64,000 nt of DNA, taken from Shewanella insulae (GTDB lineage Bacteria > Pseudomonadota > Gammaproteobacteria > Enterobacterales > Shewanellaceae). Below, piece after piece: positions 55,204-64,000 of the stretch. Numbering within the stretch: the stretch's first letter is position 1; every line of letters starts with the position of its first letter. A program made the translations under genes and the position numbers. Location of the stretch: assembly GCF_009831655.1 (NCBI RefSeq), contig NZ_WRPA01000010.1, positions 1 to 64,000 of the forward strand, in the 5' to 3' direction. The notes beneath the pieces are model-generated. The model did not search any database. It was not told where the DNA came from and saw only the letters and a program-made list of their open reading frames with translations.

Positions 55204-56190
55204 TTAACCTTTGTACTCAACTACCTGCTGGTCGATGGCGCCGAAGATGGATTTATCGTTCTCATCCAGCATCTCGATACGCACGCGATCGCCGAAACGC
55301 ATGAATGAGGTCGATGGCTTACCGTCGCTGATGGTCTCCAGCATACGGGTCTCGGCCAGACAGCTAGAGCCTGCGCTGCGGTCGTAGTTAGAGATGGTGC
55401 CCGAACCTATGATGGCACCGGCGCCCAGAGGACGAGTCTTGGTGAAATGGGCAATCAACTGACTGAAGTTAAAGGTCATGTCGATGCCACAGTTTGGCTT
55501 ACCAAACAGCTCGTTGTTCAGGTGGGTGATCAGTGGTAGATGCACCTTAGACTCATGCCACTTGTCGCCCAGCTCATCCGGAGTCACGGCCACAGGCGAG
55601 AAGCTGCTCGATGGCTTAGCCTGGAAGAAACCAAAGCCCTTAGCCAGCTCGGCAGGGATCAGGTTACGCAGCGACACATCGTTCACCAGCATAAGTAGCT
55701 TGATATGCTTCTCCGCCGAATCTGCGTCTATGCCCATAGGCACGTCATCGGTGATCACTGCTACTTCAGATTCGAAGTCTATGCCCCACTCTTCGCTGGC
55801 CAGCTCGATGTCCGCCTTCGGGGCAATAAAGCTATCAGAACCACCCTGATACACCAGAGGATCTGTCCAGAAGGTCTCTGGCATCTCGGCGCCGCGGGCC
55901 TTACGTACCAGCTCAACGTGGTTTACATAGGCGCTACCGTCGGCCCACTGATAGGCACGTGGCAGTGGCGATAGACACTTGCTCTCGTCGAAATCTACCG
56001 CATTGTCGAGTACGCCTTGGTTAAGGGCCTCATATAGCTCTTGCAGTTGCGGCTGAAGCAGATCCCAGGCGTCGAGCAGCTGCTGCATTGTGTGTGCGAT
56101 GGCCGGTACCGCAACAGCCTTGGTTAGATCCTTACTTACAAGCATCAGCTGACCGTCACGACGGCCGTTGTTATAACTTGCTAACTTCAT
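55204..56190 (-). CDS. fahA: Fumarylacetoacetate hydrolase family protein
   Basis: The 328-residue protein has the FAH signatures: metal-ligand segment DFESEVAVITDDVPMG and the C-terminal GAGAIIGSGTISNYDRSAG. It cleaves fumarylacetoacetate to fumarate and acetoacetate, the last step of tyrosine/phenylalanine catabolism. AAGGAGT precedes the ATG at 56190. A weak TyrR-like box lies upstream (56342). The gene symbol follows function. Confidence 0.88.
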   Translation of the reverse strand: MKLASYNNGRRDGQLMLVSKDLTKAVAVPAIAHTMQQLLDAWDLLQPQLQELYEALNQGVLDNAVDFDESKCLSPLPRAYQWADGSAYVNHVELVRKARGAEMPETFWTDPLVYQGGSDSFIAPKADIELASEEWGIDFESEVAVITDDVPMGIDADSAEKHIKLLMLVNDVSLRNLIPAELAKGFGFFQAKPSSSFSPVAVTPDELGDKWHESKVHLPLITHLNNELFGKPNCGIDMTFNFSQLIAHFTKTRPLGAGAIIGSGTISNYDRSAGSSCLAETRMLETISDGKPSTSFMRFGDRVRIEMLDENDKSIFGAIDQQVVEYKG

Positions 56191-56341
56191 ACCCACTCCT
56201 TCCGAATTCTTCTTTATACCAGACCCTAGGGGCGCGCCGCTATCGGGTCCGGGACTATCAATTTGGCATAGAAATACCCTATGCGCCTCAAGATAGGAAT
56301 AGCGTGATGCAAATCACACTCCTTCCCTTAACATTCAATTT

Positions 56342-56359
56342 TGTAAACTATTCATGACA
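56342..56359. promoter_or_regulatory. Weak TyrR-like box upstream of fahA
   Basis: TGTAAA-CTATTC-ATGACA has a perfect left half and 4 of 6 matches in the right half to TGTAAA-N6-TTTACA. It is 152 bp upstream of fahA. Confidence 0.4.
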
Positions 56360-56406
56360 GGCAGAGAGAGCCCCAAATCCATGGGGTTTCGGCCTTGTCT
56401 CTGCCT
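56359..56406. other. Long imperfect hairpin downstream of tyrR
   Basis: GGCAGAGA and TCTCTGCC enclose an inner CCCC/GGGG pair. It follows the tyrR stop codon on the minus strand and lacks a T-run. It may stabilise the tyrR mRNA end or end transcription weakly. Confidence 0.5.
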
Positions 56407-56437
56407 AGTAAACCGCCAACCAACTGGCAATAAGGTT

Positions 56438-57982
56438 TTACATCCCTTTTTGCTTGCTGATCTTGTATTCCCTCAGCTTGTTGGCGATGGCCGTATGGGA
56501 CACCCCGAGCTTCTTTGCCAGCTGACGGGTGCTCGGATAAGCCGGATAGAGGCGTCTTAGCAGACTCGCCTCAAACTGCTTCATCGCCTGATCCAGGCTG
56601 CCCTCAAACTGATGATCGAAATAGCCAAAGCCCTCGGCATAAGAGGGCAGCTTGAGCTGATCCACCGTCAGCTCCGCCGAGCCGTCCCACATGGACACCG
56701 CACGGAAGATGGCATTTTTCAGCTGGCGCACGTTACCCGGCCAGGCATAGCCCAGCAGATGCTCACGGCATGGGGCCGAGATGCGGCGAATGGGGATAGA
56801 CAGCTGCTGACTGTAATGCTCGAGAAACATCTCGGTCAGGGGGATCACATCCACCTTGCGCTCGCGGAGCGAGGGCATATGGAAGCTGAGTACATGGATA
56901 CGATAGTAGAGATCTTCGCGGAACTCCCCGGTCTGGCACAGCTCGGCCAGATTCTTCTGGGTCGAACAGATGATGCGCACGTCCGAGCGCACCTCCACAT
57001 CACCGCCTACTCGGCGGAAGGTACCGTCCTGCAGCAGACGCAACAGTTTAACCTGCGCCGCCTTAGACATCTCGGCGATCTCGTCTAAGAAGACGGTGCC
57101 GCCCTTGGCCTCCTCGAAGAAGCCGCGTTTGACCACCTCGCCACCGCTAACATAGCCGAAGAGCTCCTCTTCGGCGGCGCTGTCTGGCATGGCGGCGCAA
57201 TTGATGGCGATAAAGGGATGCTCACGGCGCATGCTGGCATCGTGGCAGGCTCTGGCCATCAGCTCCTTGCCCGTGCCTGTCTCACCCGTGATCAGCAGAG
57301 GTGCATCGAGCTGGGCCATGCGTCTGGCCTGTACCAGCACCTCTTTCATCTTGTCACTGACCGCCAGCACATTCTCAAAGCCTGTGGTCTGATTCTGCAA
57401 GGCGTTAAACTGCTTGCCGACCCGTGCGGGTGATTTGAGGGAAACTACGGCACCGGCCAGAATAGTCTTGTCGTTCTCGTCGGGCAGATAGATGGGCAGC
57501 ATCTCGGCCAGGTATTCACTCTGGCCTATGTTGACCCGGGTGGCCTGGGCCAACACCAGCGGCTCGCTGAGCCAGCGGTTGAAGTTAAAGCCCTGCACCC
57601 AATGGTTGAGGGGTTCGTCGAGCACCTCGTGCTCGCCCATGTTAACCGTCATCAGCGCCGACTCGTTGACGATACGGATCCGCCCCTTAACGTCGATGGA
57701 GAACACCGAATCCGGCAGCGTCTTCAACAAGGTCTTGAGCGCGTAATGCTCCTGCTCGGAAGGCATGAATGACACGGTGCGCACGTCGTGCACCCCTTCC
57801 ACCTTCCTGATTAACGGCAGCAGCTCGCTGAGCACATCAAAGTTAACCTCAGCAAACTGCAGATAGAGAAATCCCTGGTTACTGGCGTCGATAGCTATCA
57901 GGTTAATGCCATAGCCTTCGAGGATCACCAGTATGTCTTTTGCTAGACCCACGCGGTCGATGCAACTTACTTCTAAGCGCAT
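56438..57982 (-). CDS. tyrR: TyrR aromatic amino-acid regulator
   Basis: The 514-residue protein has an ACT domain (residues 1-70), a PAS-like domain (about 75-180), an AAA+ domain with Walker A GETGTGKEL (about residue 234) and a C-terminal helix-turn-helix (STRQLAKKLGVSHTAIANKL). The GAFTGA loop is replaced by VSGGEVVKRGFF, as expected for TyrR, which does not use sigma-54. It controls genes of phenylalanine/tyrosine metabolism via TGTAAA-N6-TTTACA boxes, one of which lies upstream of phhA here. Confidence 0.94.
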   Translation of the reverse strand: MRLEVSCIDRVGLAKDILVILEGYGINLIAIDASNQGFLYLQFAEVNFDVLSELLPLIRKVEGVHDVRTVSFMPSEQEHYALKTLLKTLPDSVFSIDVKGRIRIVNESALMTVNMGEHEVLDEPLNHWVQGFNFNRWLSEPLVLAQATRVNIGQSEYLAEMLPIYLPDENDKTILAGAVVSLKSPARVGKQFNALQNQTTGFENVLAVSDKMKEVLVQARRMAQLDAPLLITGETGTGKELMARACHDASMRREHPFIAINCAAMPDSAAEEELFGYVSGGEVVKRGFFEEAKGGTVFLDEIAEMSKAAQVKLLRLLQDGTFRRVGGDVEVRSDVRIICSTQKNLAELCQTGEFREDLYYRIHVLSFHMPSLRERKVDVIPLTEMFLEHYSQQLSIPIRRISAPCREHLLGYAWPGNVRQLKNAIFRAVSMWDGSAELTVDQLKLPSYAEGFGYFDHQFEGSLDQAMKQFEASLLRRLYPAYPSTRQLAKKLGVSHTAIANKLREYKISKQKGM

Positions 57983-58163
57983 ACCCTTTCGTCCCTTTTT
58001 ATATTTATTACTTCACGGTTTTTGGGATTATCGCGAGCATGGTTGCGTCTCATGCCTGAAAAAGTGTGACACGCCACGCAGAAATGCCGATAAAACGCCT
58101 ATACGTTAGAGTGTAATGAGATTTGTGGCAAGAGTTGTTTACACCGGATTCACGTTACAACCA

Positions 58164-58201
58164 AAAAAACAGCGCCATAGCTAGGCTATGACGCTGTTTT
58201 T
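58164..58201 (-). terminator. Terminator of the phhAB operon
   Basis: ACAGCG-CATAGC and GCTATG-CGCTGT form a stem with internal mismatch; on the minus strand a T-run follows. It lies just after the phhB stop codon. Confidence 0.85.
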
Positions 58202-58215
58202 AAATTAATTTTAAA

Positions 58216-58554
58216 TCAGTCCAATAACTGGTCTGTCTTGGCCGCCATGATGAAATCGTTGCGATGCAGGCCCTTAATCGAGTGAGACCACCAGGTCACA
58301 GTGACCTTGCCCCACTCGGTTAGAATGCCGGGATGATGGAACTCCTCCTCGGCTAAGTCTGCTAATTTATTGGTAAAATCCATCGCCAGCTTAAAGTTTT
58401 TAAACTTATAGACACGCTCAAGCTGCATGATACCGTCACGCACCTCGACGCCCCAGTCTGGGATCATGCGGATCAGCTCGGCCAACTCGGCATCGGTCAC
58501 CTTAGGCGCGTCGGCCTGACAGGCTTCGCATTTCATTTGGGCTAATTCAGTCAT
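58216..58554 (-). CDS. phhB: Pterin-4a-carbinolamine dehydratase
   Basis: The 112-residue protein has the family motif EEFHHPGI with catalytic histidines and the VTVTWWSHS strand. It recycles the tetrahydropterin cofactor of phenylalanine hydroxylase. AGGAAGA precedes the ATG, 15 nt after the phhA stop. Confidence 0.94.
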   Translation of the reverse strand: MTELAQMKCEACQADAPKVTDAELAELIRMIPDWGVEVRDGIMQLERVYKFKNFKLAMDFTNKLADLAEEEFHHPGILTEWGKVTVTWWSHSIKGLHRNDFIMAAKTDQLLD

Positions 58555-58569
58555 ACTTCTTCCTTTTTC

Positions 58570-59367
58570 TTAACTGGCTTTCGATTTTGGCTCAAACATG
58601 GGGGCATGCAGGCCTAGCTGGCGTGCCTTGGTCACGGCTCCCATGATGTCCATTTTGACGATTTCGTCTAAATAATCAATTGAATCAATAGCGTAATAAA
58701 TTGGCTGCATGATATCGATACGATAAGGGGTTCGTAGGATATCAATGAGATCGAACGGCTTCACCACAGGCGTATCACTCATGGCATAGAGGGTCTCACC
58801 GGGCGAGCTCAATATGCCGCCGCCATAGATCTTCAGCTCATCGTTGGCCTGACGGATCAAACCAAACTCCACGGTAAACCAGTAGAGTCTGGCGAGAAAG
58901 ACACGCTCCTCTTTCGAGGCAGCTAGCCCCAACTTACCGTATTGATGAGAGAAACGGGCAAATGAGGGGTTAGTTAGCAGCGGACAGTGACCGAAGATCT
59001 CGTGGAAGATATCGGGCTCCTGCAGGTAATCGAATTCTTCTTTGCTACGGATAAAGGTAGCAACCGGAAACTCCTGGTTCGCCAACAACTGGAAAAACTT
59101 CTCGAACGAGATCAGCGCCGGCACGGCGGCCGTCTTCCAGCCAGTGGCCTGTTGTAGCACGGCGTCGATTTCGCCGAGCTGTGGAATGCGATCTGTAGGC
59201 ATGGCAAGATCTTCGAGCCCTTTCAGATAGGCATCACAGGCATAGTGGGGCAGATTGCCCTTCTGTCTGTCGTACAGCGCTTGCCAGATCTCATGTTCAT
59301 TGTCAGGGTATTGGATGAACCCTTGGTTATCGGGCAACCTAGCCTGATACTTAGTTTGTTTACTCAT
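58570..59367 (-). CDS. phhA: Phenylalanine 4-monooxygenase
   Basis: The 265-residue monomeric-type hydroxylase has iron ligands in DIFHEIFGHCPLL (both histidines) and a downstream glutamate in WFTVEFGLI. It converts phenylalanine to tyrosine using tetrahydrobiopterin. The start at 59367 (MSKQTKYQAR) fits the family. GGAGGA lies 28 nt upstream, unusually far, and the frame is open to an ATG at 59403. A TyrR box precedes the gene. Confidence 0.92.
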   Translation of the reverse strand: MSKQTKYQARLPDNQGFIQYPDNEHEIWQALYDRQKGNLPHYACDAYLKGLEDLAMPTDRIPQLGEIDAVLQQATGWKTAAVPALISFEKFFQLLANQEFPVATFIRSKEEFDYLQEPDIFHEIFGHCPLLTNPSFARFSHQYGKLGLAASKEERVFLARLYWFTVEFGLIRQANDELKIYGGGILSSPGETLYAMSDTPVVKPFDLIDILRTPYRIDIMQPIYYAIDSIDYLDEIVKMDIMGAVTKARQLGLHAPMFEPKSKAS

Positions 59368-59471
59368 GATAAATACAACACAATTGACTGCTCTTTCCTC
59401 CATATTTGACTAAACGCCGGAGTTTGTTAACAGGATCACACTTTATAATTAAGCACTGGCTCCGCTCGGGA

Positions 59472-59489
59472 TGTAACCAAAAATTTACA
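59472..59489. promoter_or_regulatory. TyrR box upstream of phhA
   Basis: TGTAAC-CAAAAA-TTTACA matches the TyrR box TGTAAA-N6-TTTACA with one mismatch. It lies 105 bp upstream of the phhA start, in the same locus as tyrR. Confidence 0.75.
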
Positions 59490-59618
59490 TCGAGGACTAA
59501 CAGAAAAGTAAACACCTTTAAATTAAAACACTTAACCCACAACCAACATGTAACACTCTCGACACAAGTGATGGCTTTTACATCAAAATCATCTGTTTAG
59601 TCTACAGGGACAATAATA

Positions 59619-59636
59619 TGTAAAGGTCTTTTTCAT
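59619..59636. promoter_or_regulatory. Second, weak TyrR-like box
   Basis: TGTAAA-GGTCTT-TTTCAT has a perfect left half and a poor right half. It is 147 bp from the first box and could support cooperative binding. Confidence 0.3.
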
Positions 59637-59642
59637 CACCTA

Positions 59643-59897
59643 TTGCATCCCAAACTAGCAAACATCAGCATCACTTTTGCTCATCACCAGATCGCTAACG
59701 CCATAATCTTTAGGCAAGAGCCAAGAACACACCGGCCAAAACGCCTAAATCTCCTGACTTTTCATATCCTTTTTATTAGAATAAAAGAGCATTTGCGCGC
59801 CAAAGTCGAATTCGCGCTACGCCATCACGCGGTTGGCAGGGACTTTGCCGACTACCTCAAGACATTAGTTTCAGATTTACAACAGGATAAAGATTAA
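59643..59897 (+). CDS. Possible small protein overlapping galE
   Basis: The 84-codon frame starts at TTG 59643 and ends TAA, overlapping the galE ATG by one base. Its C-terminal half ([20 protein letters not shown]) looks protein-like; the N-terminal half does not, and there is no binding site. It may be a decayed gene or spurious. Confidence 0.25.
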   Translation: MHPKLANISITFAHHQIANAIIFRQEPRTHRPKRLNLLTFHILFIRIKEHLRAKVEFALRHHAVGRDFADYLKTLVSDLQQDKD

Positions 59898-60910
59898 TGA
59901 CGATTTTAGTCACGGGCGGCGCAGGCTACATAGGTAGCCATACCGTCGTTGAGCTACTTAATGATGATCAACAGGTAGTGATCATAGACAATCTGAGCAA
60001 CTCAAGCGTCGAGGCCCTCAAACGGGTCGAGCAGATCACAAATAAAGGGGTCACCTTCTATCAGGGCGACGTGCTCAACAAGGCCTTCCTGCAGAAGGTC
60101 TTTACCGACCATGATATCGACGCCGTGATCCATTTTGCCGGCCTCAAAGCCGTGGGCGAGTCGGTGGCCCAGCCGCTACGCTACTATGAAAACAATGTCA
60201 CCGGCACCTTAGTACTGTGCGAGGTGATGGCCGAATTTAACGTGAAGAATCTGGTATTTAGCTCATCGGCCACCGTCTACGGCGATCCGGCCTCACTCCC
60301 TATCACGGAAGACTTCCCCACGGGCGCCACTAACCCCTATGGTCAGTCTAAGCTGATGGTCGAGCATATCCTCAAAGATCTACACCACTCTGACGCCAGC
60401 TGGAACATCGCCAGACTGCGTTACTTCAATCCTGTGGGCGCCCACGAGAGCGGTCTCATCGGTGAAGATCCCAACGACATCCCCAATAACCTGATGCCCT
60501 TTATCGCCCAGGTTGCCGTGGGTCAACGCGAGAAGCTCAGCGTCTTCGGCGACGATTATGACACCCATGATGGCACCGGGGTGAGAGACTATATCCATGT
60601 GGTGGATCTGGCAAAGGGCCATCTCAAGGCACTTGAGAAGCTCAACACTCAGCCAGGGCTAGTCACCTATAACCTGGGCACAGGCCAAGGCTACAGCGTA
60701 CTGGATATGGTCAAGGCGTTCGAGAAGGCCTGCGGTCATGCTATCGCCTACCAGATCGCCCCGCGTCGCCCTGGGGATATTGCCGCCTGTTACGCCGATC
60801 CCAACAAGGCACAGACAGAACTGAACTGGCAGGCCACCCATACCATAGAAGATATGGCCAACAGCAGCTGGCACTGGCAGTCCTCTAACCCTAACGGCTA
60901 CAAGGCCTAA
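59897..60910 (+). CDS. galE: UDP-glucose 4-epimerase
   Basis: The 337-residue SDR enzyme has the NAD-binding [10 protein letters not shown], catalytic YGQSK (Tyr-x3-Lys) with the upstream serine (SSSATVYG), and the GalE C-terminal domain. It interconverts UDP-glucose and UDP-galactose for surface polysaccharides. AGGA precedes the ATG. Confidence 0.94.
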   Translation: MTILVTGGAGYIGSHTVVELLNDDQQVVIIDNLSNSSVEALKRVEQITNKGVTFYQGDVLNKAFLQKVFTDHDIDAVIHFAGLKAVGESVAQPLRYYENNVTGTLVLCEVMAEFNVKNLVFSSSATVYGDPASLPITEDFPTGATNPYGQSKLMVEHILKDLHHSDASWNIARLRYFNPVGAHESGLIGEDPNDIPNNLMPFIAQVAVGQREKLSVFGDDYDTHDGTGVRDYIHVVDLAKGHLKALEKLNTQPGLVTYNLGTGQGYSVLDMVKAFEKACGHAIAYQIAPRRPGDIAACYADPNKAQTELNWQATHTIEDMANSSWHWQSSNPNGYKA

Positions 60911-60954
60911 ATAGGAATCAGGGGCCTATGGTCCCTTTCCGCAAGAGTGAGTCT

Positions 60955-61431
60955 ATGAGCAATCGCATCAACCAAAGCCGCCGTAATCTCTTCAGTCGCC
61001 GCAAGAGCCAGGTGATCCGCCCGCCATGGAGCCGCACGGATGTGGAATTTACCGATATCTGCACCCGCTGCGATAAGTGTATCGACAGCTGTGAGACAAA
61101 AATTCTCTTCCGTGGCGATGGTGGCTTTCCCGAGGTCAGCTTCAGTCAGGACGAGTGCACCTTCTGTGGCGACTGCGTCAAGGCCTGTCCCGAGCCGCTA
61201 TTTACCGATATCGAAGACACCCCGTGGCAGATAAAAGCCAGTATCGACCAGACCTGTCTGGCCAACAGCGGCATCTGGTGCCAGACCTGTAAAGATGCCT
61301 GCGACCCGAGGGCCATCAGCTTTACCGCCAGCATAGGCCAGGCCCCCAAGCCTGTGGTCGATACCGAGCTGTGCAATGGCTGCGGCGCCTGTGTCGCGCC
61401 CTGCCCCAACCAATCGATCAAACTCAGCTAA
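60955..61431 (+). CDS. napF: Ferredoxin-type protein NapF
   Basis: The 158-residue protein has four cysteine groups (CTRCDKCIDSC, CTFCGDCVKAC, CLANSGIWCQTCKDAC, CNGCGACVAPC), usually three or four [4Fe-4S] clusters, and a basic N-terminus (SRRNLFSRRKS) like NapF. NapF assists maturation of periplasmic nitrate reductase NapA. No nap genes are nearby, so it is orphan here. The start at 60955 fits E. coli NapF; the frame is open to 60928. Confidence 0.85.
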   Translation: MSNRINQSRRNLFSRRKSQVIRPPWSRTDVEFTDICTRCDKCIDSCETKILFRGDGGFPEVSFSQDECTFCGDCVKACPEPLFTDIEDTPWQIKASIDQTCLANSGIWCQTCKDACDPRAISFTASIGQAPKPVVDTELCNGCGACVAPCPNQSIKLS

Positions 61432-61543
61432 CCACTAGAGTCAAGATTGCCAAAAAACTGACAGGCTGTGCCAAATATTAGTGGTTTTGTTGCACAAAGT
61501 TTAAGGGTAATATTGGGCAAAACAGGCAAAAAAGTTAATCATT

Positions 61544-61987
61544 ATGTTTGGAAAGAAAAATAACAAATCAGGCCTCACCTTCATTGCGCAGGGCACTAAA
61601 TTATCAGGGGAAACTCATTTTGCCGGCGAGGCTCTTATCGGCGGCGAGCTACAGGGAAAGATCAGCGCTACCGGTAAGCTAACTATCGAAGTCGATGGCT
61701 ATATCGAAGGCGAGCTGCAGTGTAAGGAGATTAAGGTCTCTGGTGCATTTAAGGGCAAGATGAAGTGTGAAAAGCTGAACATCACCAGCACAGGCAGCGT
61801 CGAGGGCGAGATCGCCTGTAACTCGATGGAGATCTTCGAAGGGGGTCAATTTATCGGTATGCGCGTACGCGAAGAGGTCGCGCTGCTTGCCAGCGAGCCA
61901 GAAAGCCAAGCGTCGCAAAGCAGCACGGAACCCGAGGCCGAGTCCCAACTAGACAATTATTTTAAAGAACTCACCAAATCTGCCTAG
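61544..61987 (+). CDS. Bactofilin-family cytoskeletal protein
   Basis: The 147-residue protein has a central beta-helical repeat region (residues about 14-115, recurring G-x-I/L-x-G patterns) with short polar ends, typical of bactofilins. They polymerise without nucleotide into scaffolds for cell-shape or envelope functions. Confidence 0.88.
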   Translation: MFGKKNNKSGLTFIAQGTKLSGETHFAGEALIGGELQGKISATGKLTIEVDGYIEGELQCKEIKVSGAFKGKMKCEKLNITSTGSVEGEIACNSMEIFEGGQFIGMRVREEVALLASEPESQASQSSTEPEAESQLDNYFKELTKSA

Positions 61988-62040
61988 TTCCAATTAGATT
62001 GGGTAAAGCCCTATCAGGCTGGAGTAAGAGTTCCTGCAAA

Positions 62041-62070
62041 AAGGCCACATTATTATGTGGCCTTGTTTTT
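62041..62070. terminator. Terminator after the bactofilin gene
   Basis: AAGGCCACA and TGTGGCCTT form a 9-bp stem around TTATTA, followed by GTTTTT. It overlaps the 3' end of the convergent minus-strand gene. Confidence 0.88.
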
Positions 62071-62718
62071 ATATTCCCGAACCAGCGCGATAAATTCCCT
62101 CGGCGCTCTGTCTAAACAATCTTCCGGCAGGTAAACATGGTAGCCCAGCTGAGCATTGAGCTGAGCGCAGCGCCGGGCAAACATCGCCTGCACCCCACTG
62201 AAATCCATCCCTTCTAGTGTGATGGGAGAAAATTCTGAGTTGAGATAGTGCTCTAGGTCCGCAAGCTCACCGTCCAGATTTAGGGAGGAGATCAGCAGCG
62301 GGCGCTGCTCGCTCAAGAGCCCTGTCGCCAGCCTGGGCGGAATATCGTCGATAAGCGGCAACAGGGATTTCAGCCTGACCCCTATGTAGGGCAGATCATG
62401 ACTATCGAACGATTGAATGCTGCGGGGGATATCGACCCTTTGAATATTATCCCACTCAAGATAGATGCTCCCCCTGCGATGATGATATACCAGTCCCCTT
62501 GGCCTCAGCTCAATGCTCACCTCGGGCTGCATCCATTTGGCGATTCCCAGCACGGTAAAGATCATGCCGAAGATAAAACAGACCATACCAGGCCCCATCA
62601 GGCTCTTCGAGGCGATAAACATCCCCAGGGCGCAGATTAAGGCAATGCCCCCAATCAGGGTAAAGGTGCGCGCGTTGCGCTTGGTCACTGCGCGAATAAC
62701 GATAGTTTCTTGCTCCAT
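62053..62718 (-). CDS. Conserved hypothetical membrane protein (221 aa)
   Basis: The protein has two N-terminal membrane helices (residues about 17-33 and 40-58) and a soluble C-terminal domain with a PH-like feel (GLVYHHRRGSIYLEWDNIQRVDI). No specific family was recognised. The ATG at 62718 is near GGAG, although TTG 62727 is possible. Confidence 0.7.
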   Translation of the reverse strand: MEQETIVIRAVTKRNARTFTLIGGIALICALGMFIASKSLMGPGMVCFIFGMIFTVLGIAKWMQPEVSIELRPRGLVYHHRRGSIYLEWDNIQRVDIPRSIQSFDSHDLPYIGVRLKSLLPLIDDIPPRLATGLLSEQRPLLISSLNLDGELADLEHYLNSEFSPITLEGMDFSGVQAMFARRCAQLNAQLGYHVYLPEDCLDRAPREFIALVREYKNKAT

Positions 62719-62768
62719 ACTCTCCAAATGCCCTCGGCGCCTCTCTGCCTATTTCCCGATAGGGTGAG

Positions 62769-63509
62769 TTAGTCAAAAAGTGAAAATTTAATCTTTAGCC
62801 AGGCCTGCCCCAGATATTCATGGATCGAACGCTGGGAGGCTAACAAGTTGCGAGCGTCCAAGCGCCACCAATAGCCGCCCCGGGCGATAAAGTCTGCCGG
62901 CGCCCCCTGAGGATTCATGCCTGCCAGATGAAAGATCATCATAGCTCTTGGCAGGTGGGTGGCCGAGGTCACCAGCCTGAAGGGTCTGTCACCTATCTCC
63001 CACTTGAGAAATTGTGCCTCCTCCAGGGTATCTTTGGCCAGGGGAAACTGAATGATCCGCTCTGGCTTCACCCCAAGCTCCATGGCGGCATTGGCCATCA
63101 CCTGCGCCTGGGACACGGCGTCGCTGCCGCTCCAGCCACTGACCACCAGCTGGCAATCCTGCCCTAGGCTAAGTTGTCTCACCCCTTCGGTAAGGCGCGC
63201 CAACGCGGTGGCAGACAGCTGCAGGGTGGCGCGATCGGCGATAGTGGAATCATGGCCACTTCCTAACACCATTACCAAGCAGGCGTTTTCAATCGGGTCG
63301 TTATTGACTGGGTATTGCCCCTCGAGCGAAGCGGTCAGCTGATAACTGCCCCATTGACTGCTCAGCAGCAACAAGATGGTAAAAGAGACAGTGATCAGCG
63401 CCTTAACGACTTTGCGTCGCCGCAGGATCAGAATCGCGATAAACAGACAAAATACCGACAGCGGGATCGGCATTAAGAGTTGTGAAATCAGTTTTTTTAC
63501 CCAGAACAT
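62769..63509 (-). CDS. elyC: ElyC/SanA/YdcF-family envelope protein
   Basis: The 246-residue DUF218-domain protein has two N-terminal membrane helices and a soluble domain with VMVLGSG and VTSATHLPRA. Size and topology match ElyC, which affects undecaprenyl-phosphate and peptidoglycan precursor use. The symbol is by similarity of layout. Confidence 0.75.
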   Translation of the reverse strand: MFWVKKLISQLLMPIPLSVFCLFIAILILRRRKVVKALITVSFTILLLLSSQWGSYQLTASLEGQYPVNNDPIENACLVMVLGSGHDSTIADRATLQLSATALARLTEGVRQLSLGQDCQLVVSGWSGSDAVSQAQVMANAAMELGVKPERIIQFPLAKDTLEEAQFLKWEIGDRPFRLVTSATHLPRAMMIFHLAGMNPQGAPADFIARGGYWWRLDARNLLASQRSIHEYLGQAWLKIKFSLFD

Positions 63510-63599
63510 GGCTATCCTTGCCCCTATGCTTTGCCCCCAATGAAAAGTGGGGGCAAGTGTAACCTAGGGTTGCAAGGAAGTCATTAGCAGAGAAAGTCA

Positions 63600-64000
63600 T
63601 TACCAGAGCCAGGCGGCGCCGCGAACCCCGGATGAGCCCCCATACATGTTTTTCACCACGGGGGTGCGGCATTCACCGCCCAGCACGTACTTTGACAAGA
63701 CTTCGGGCAATCTCGGGTAGATGGCGTCAATATTTGAGACACCGCCGCCCAAAACGATAATGTCAGGGTCGAGCATGTTGATCATGTGGGCCAGCGAGCG
63801 CGCCAGACGATCGATAAAGCGCTCAAATGCCGCAGTTGCCAACGCTTCGCCCTCCTCCATACGACGGGCGATTTCAATACCGCTCGGTGCATCGCCACCG
63901 GCGGCCTTATAGTCGCGCACAAAGCCTGTGCCAGAGATAAAGGTTTCGATGCAGTCTTTGTTGCCGCAGAAGCATTCGGTCGAGTTAAACTCATCGGGCG
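63600..64000 (-). CDS. mak: ROK-family fructokinase, C-terminal part
   Basis: The partial gene runs off the right edge; the visible 132 residues end with SSGVRGAAWLW. A zinc-binding CFCGNKDCIE segment and LDPDIIVLGGGVSNID match manno(fructo)kinase Mak. It phosphorylates fructose with ATP. Confidence 0.88.
   Translation of the reverse strand, partial: PDEFNSTECFCGNKDCIETFISGTGFVRDYKAAGGDAPSGIEIARRMEEGEALATAAFERFIDRLARSLAHMINMLDPDIIVLGGGVSNIDAIYPRLPEVLSKYVLGGECRTPVVKNMYGGSSGVRGAAWLW

Overview
The window looks like a chromosomal segment of a marine Shewanella (Gammaproteobacteria, Alteromonadales). The evidence is an extracellular DMSO-reductase cluster of the dmsEFABGH type (decaheme cytochrome, MtrB-like barrel, lipoprotein DmsA), a TyrR/PhhAB/FahA/MaiA aromatic amino-acid set, and a gltX gene next to repeated tRNA-Glu genes. 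S. loihica or a close relative is plausible, but the species call is an inference.

Positions 1-14082 are accessory DNA. They start with the 3' end of an integron-type integrase. Next come a winged-helix/nuclease-like protein, a three-gene cassette of tiny unknown proteins (one built of DSGF repeats), an excisionase-integrase pair, a divergent Crp/Fnr-like regulator, and the complete dms operon. This stretch ends at a 53-nt 3' fragment of tRNA-Pro(GGG), which is followed by an orphaned tRNA terminator. That is the signature of an integrative element whose intact tRNA lies off the left edge. Two tandem 14-bp repeats beside the tRNA fragment recur upstream of xis and may be integrase arm sites. 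DMSO respiration, with a possible dedicated regulator, is therefore probably the cargo of this island.

Positions 14083-35200 are mostly ordinary chromosomal genes: a diguanylate cyclase, a lipid hydrolase, nadE, an AraC/LysE pair, an M14 deacylase, rluA, sstT, cheV, a cardiolipin-synthase-like lipoprotein with a 21-bp minisatellite, a phosphatase, a DEAD-box helicase, an Ada-AlkA fusion with an ogt-type methyltransferase, an ABC exporter and a P460-type cytochrome.

Positions 35276-43513 hold translation genes around an AT-rich cassette. A tRNA operon (Ala, five Glu, Ala), mostly a 184-bp tandem repeat, lies downstream of gltX with its own strong promoter and terminator. Then come three overlapping glycan-type genes (GT2, methyltransferase, polytopic membrane protein), a long non-coding leader, and six identical tRNA-Val(TAC) genes behind a near-consensus promoter.

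Positions 43624-64000 hold a MITE-like repeat, an MFS transporter and a dicarboxylate TRAP system (dctPQM) with a sigma-54 promoter and its DctB/DctD two-component system. An MFS/LysR divergent pair with a palindromic operator follows. Next are the phenylalanine/tyrosine catabolism genes (maiA, fah, tyrR, phhBA) with a TyrR box upstream of phhA. The window ends with galE, napF, a bactofilin, elyC and the end of a fructokinase gene.
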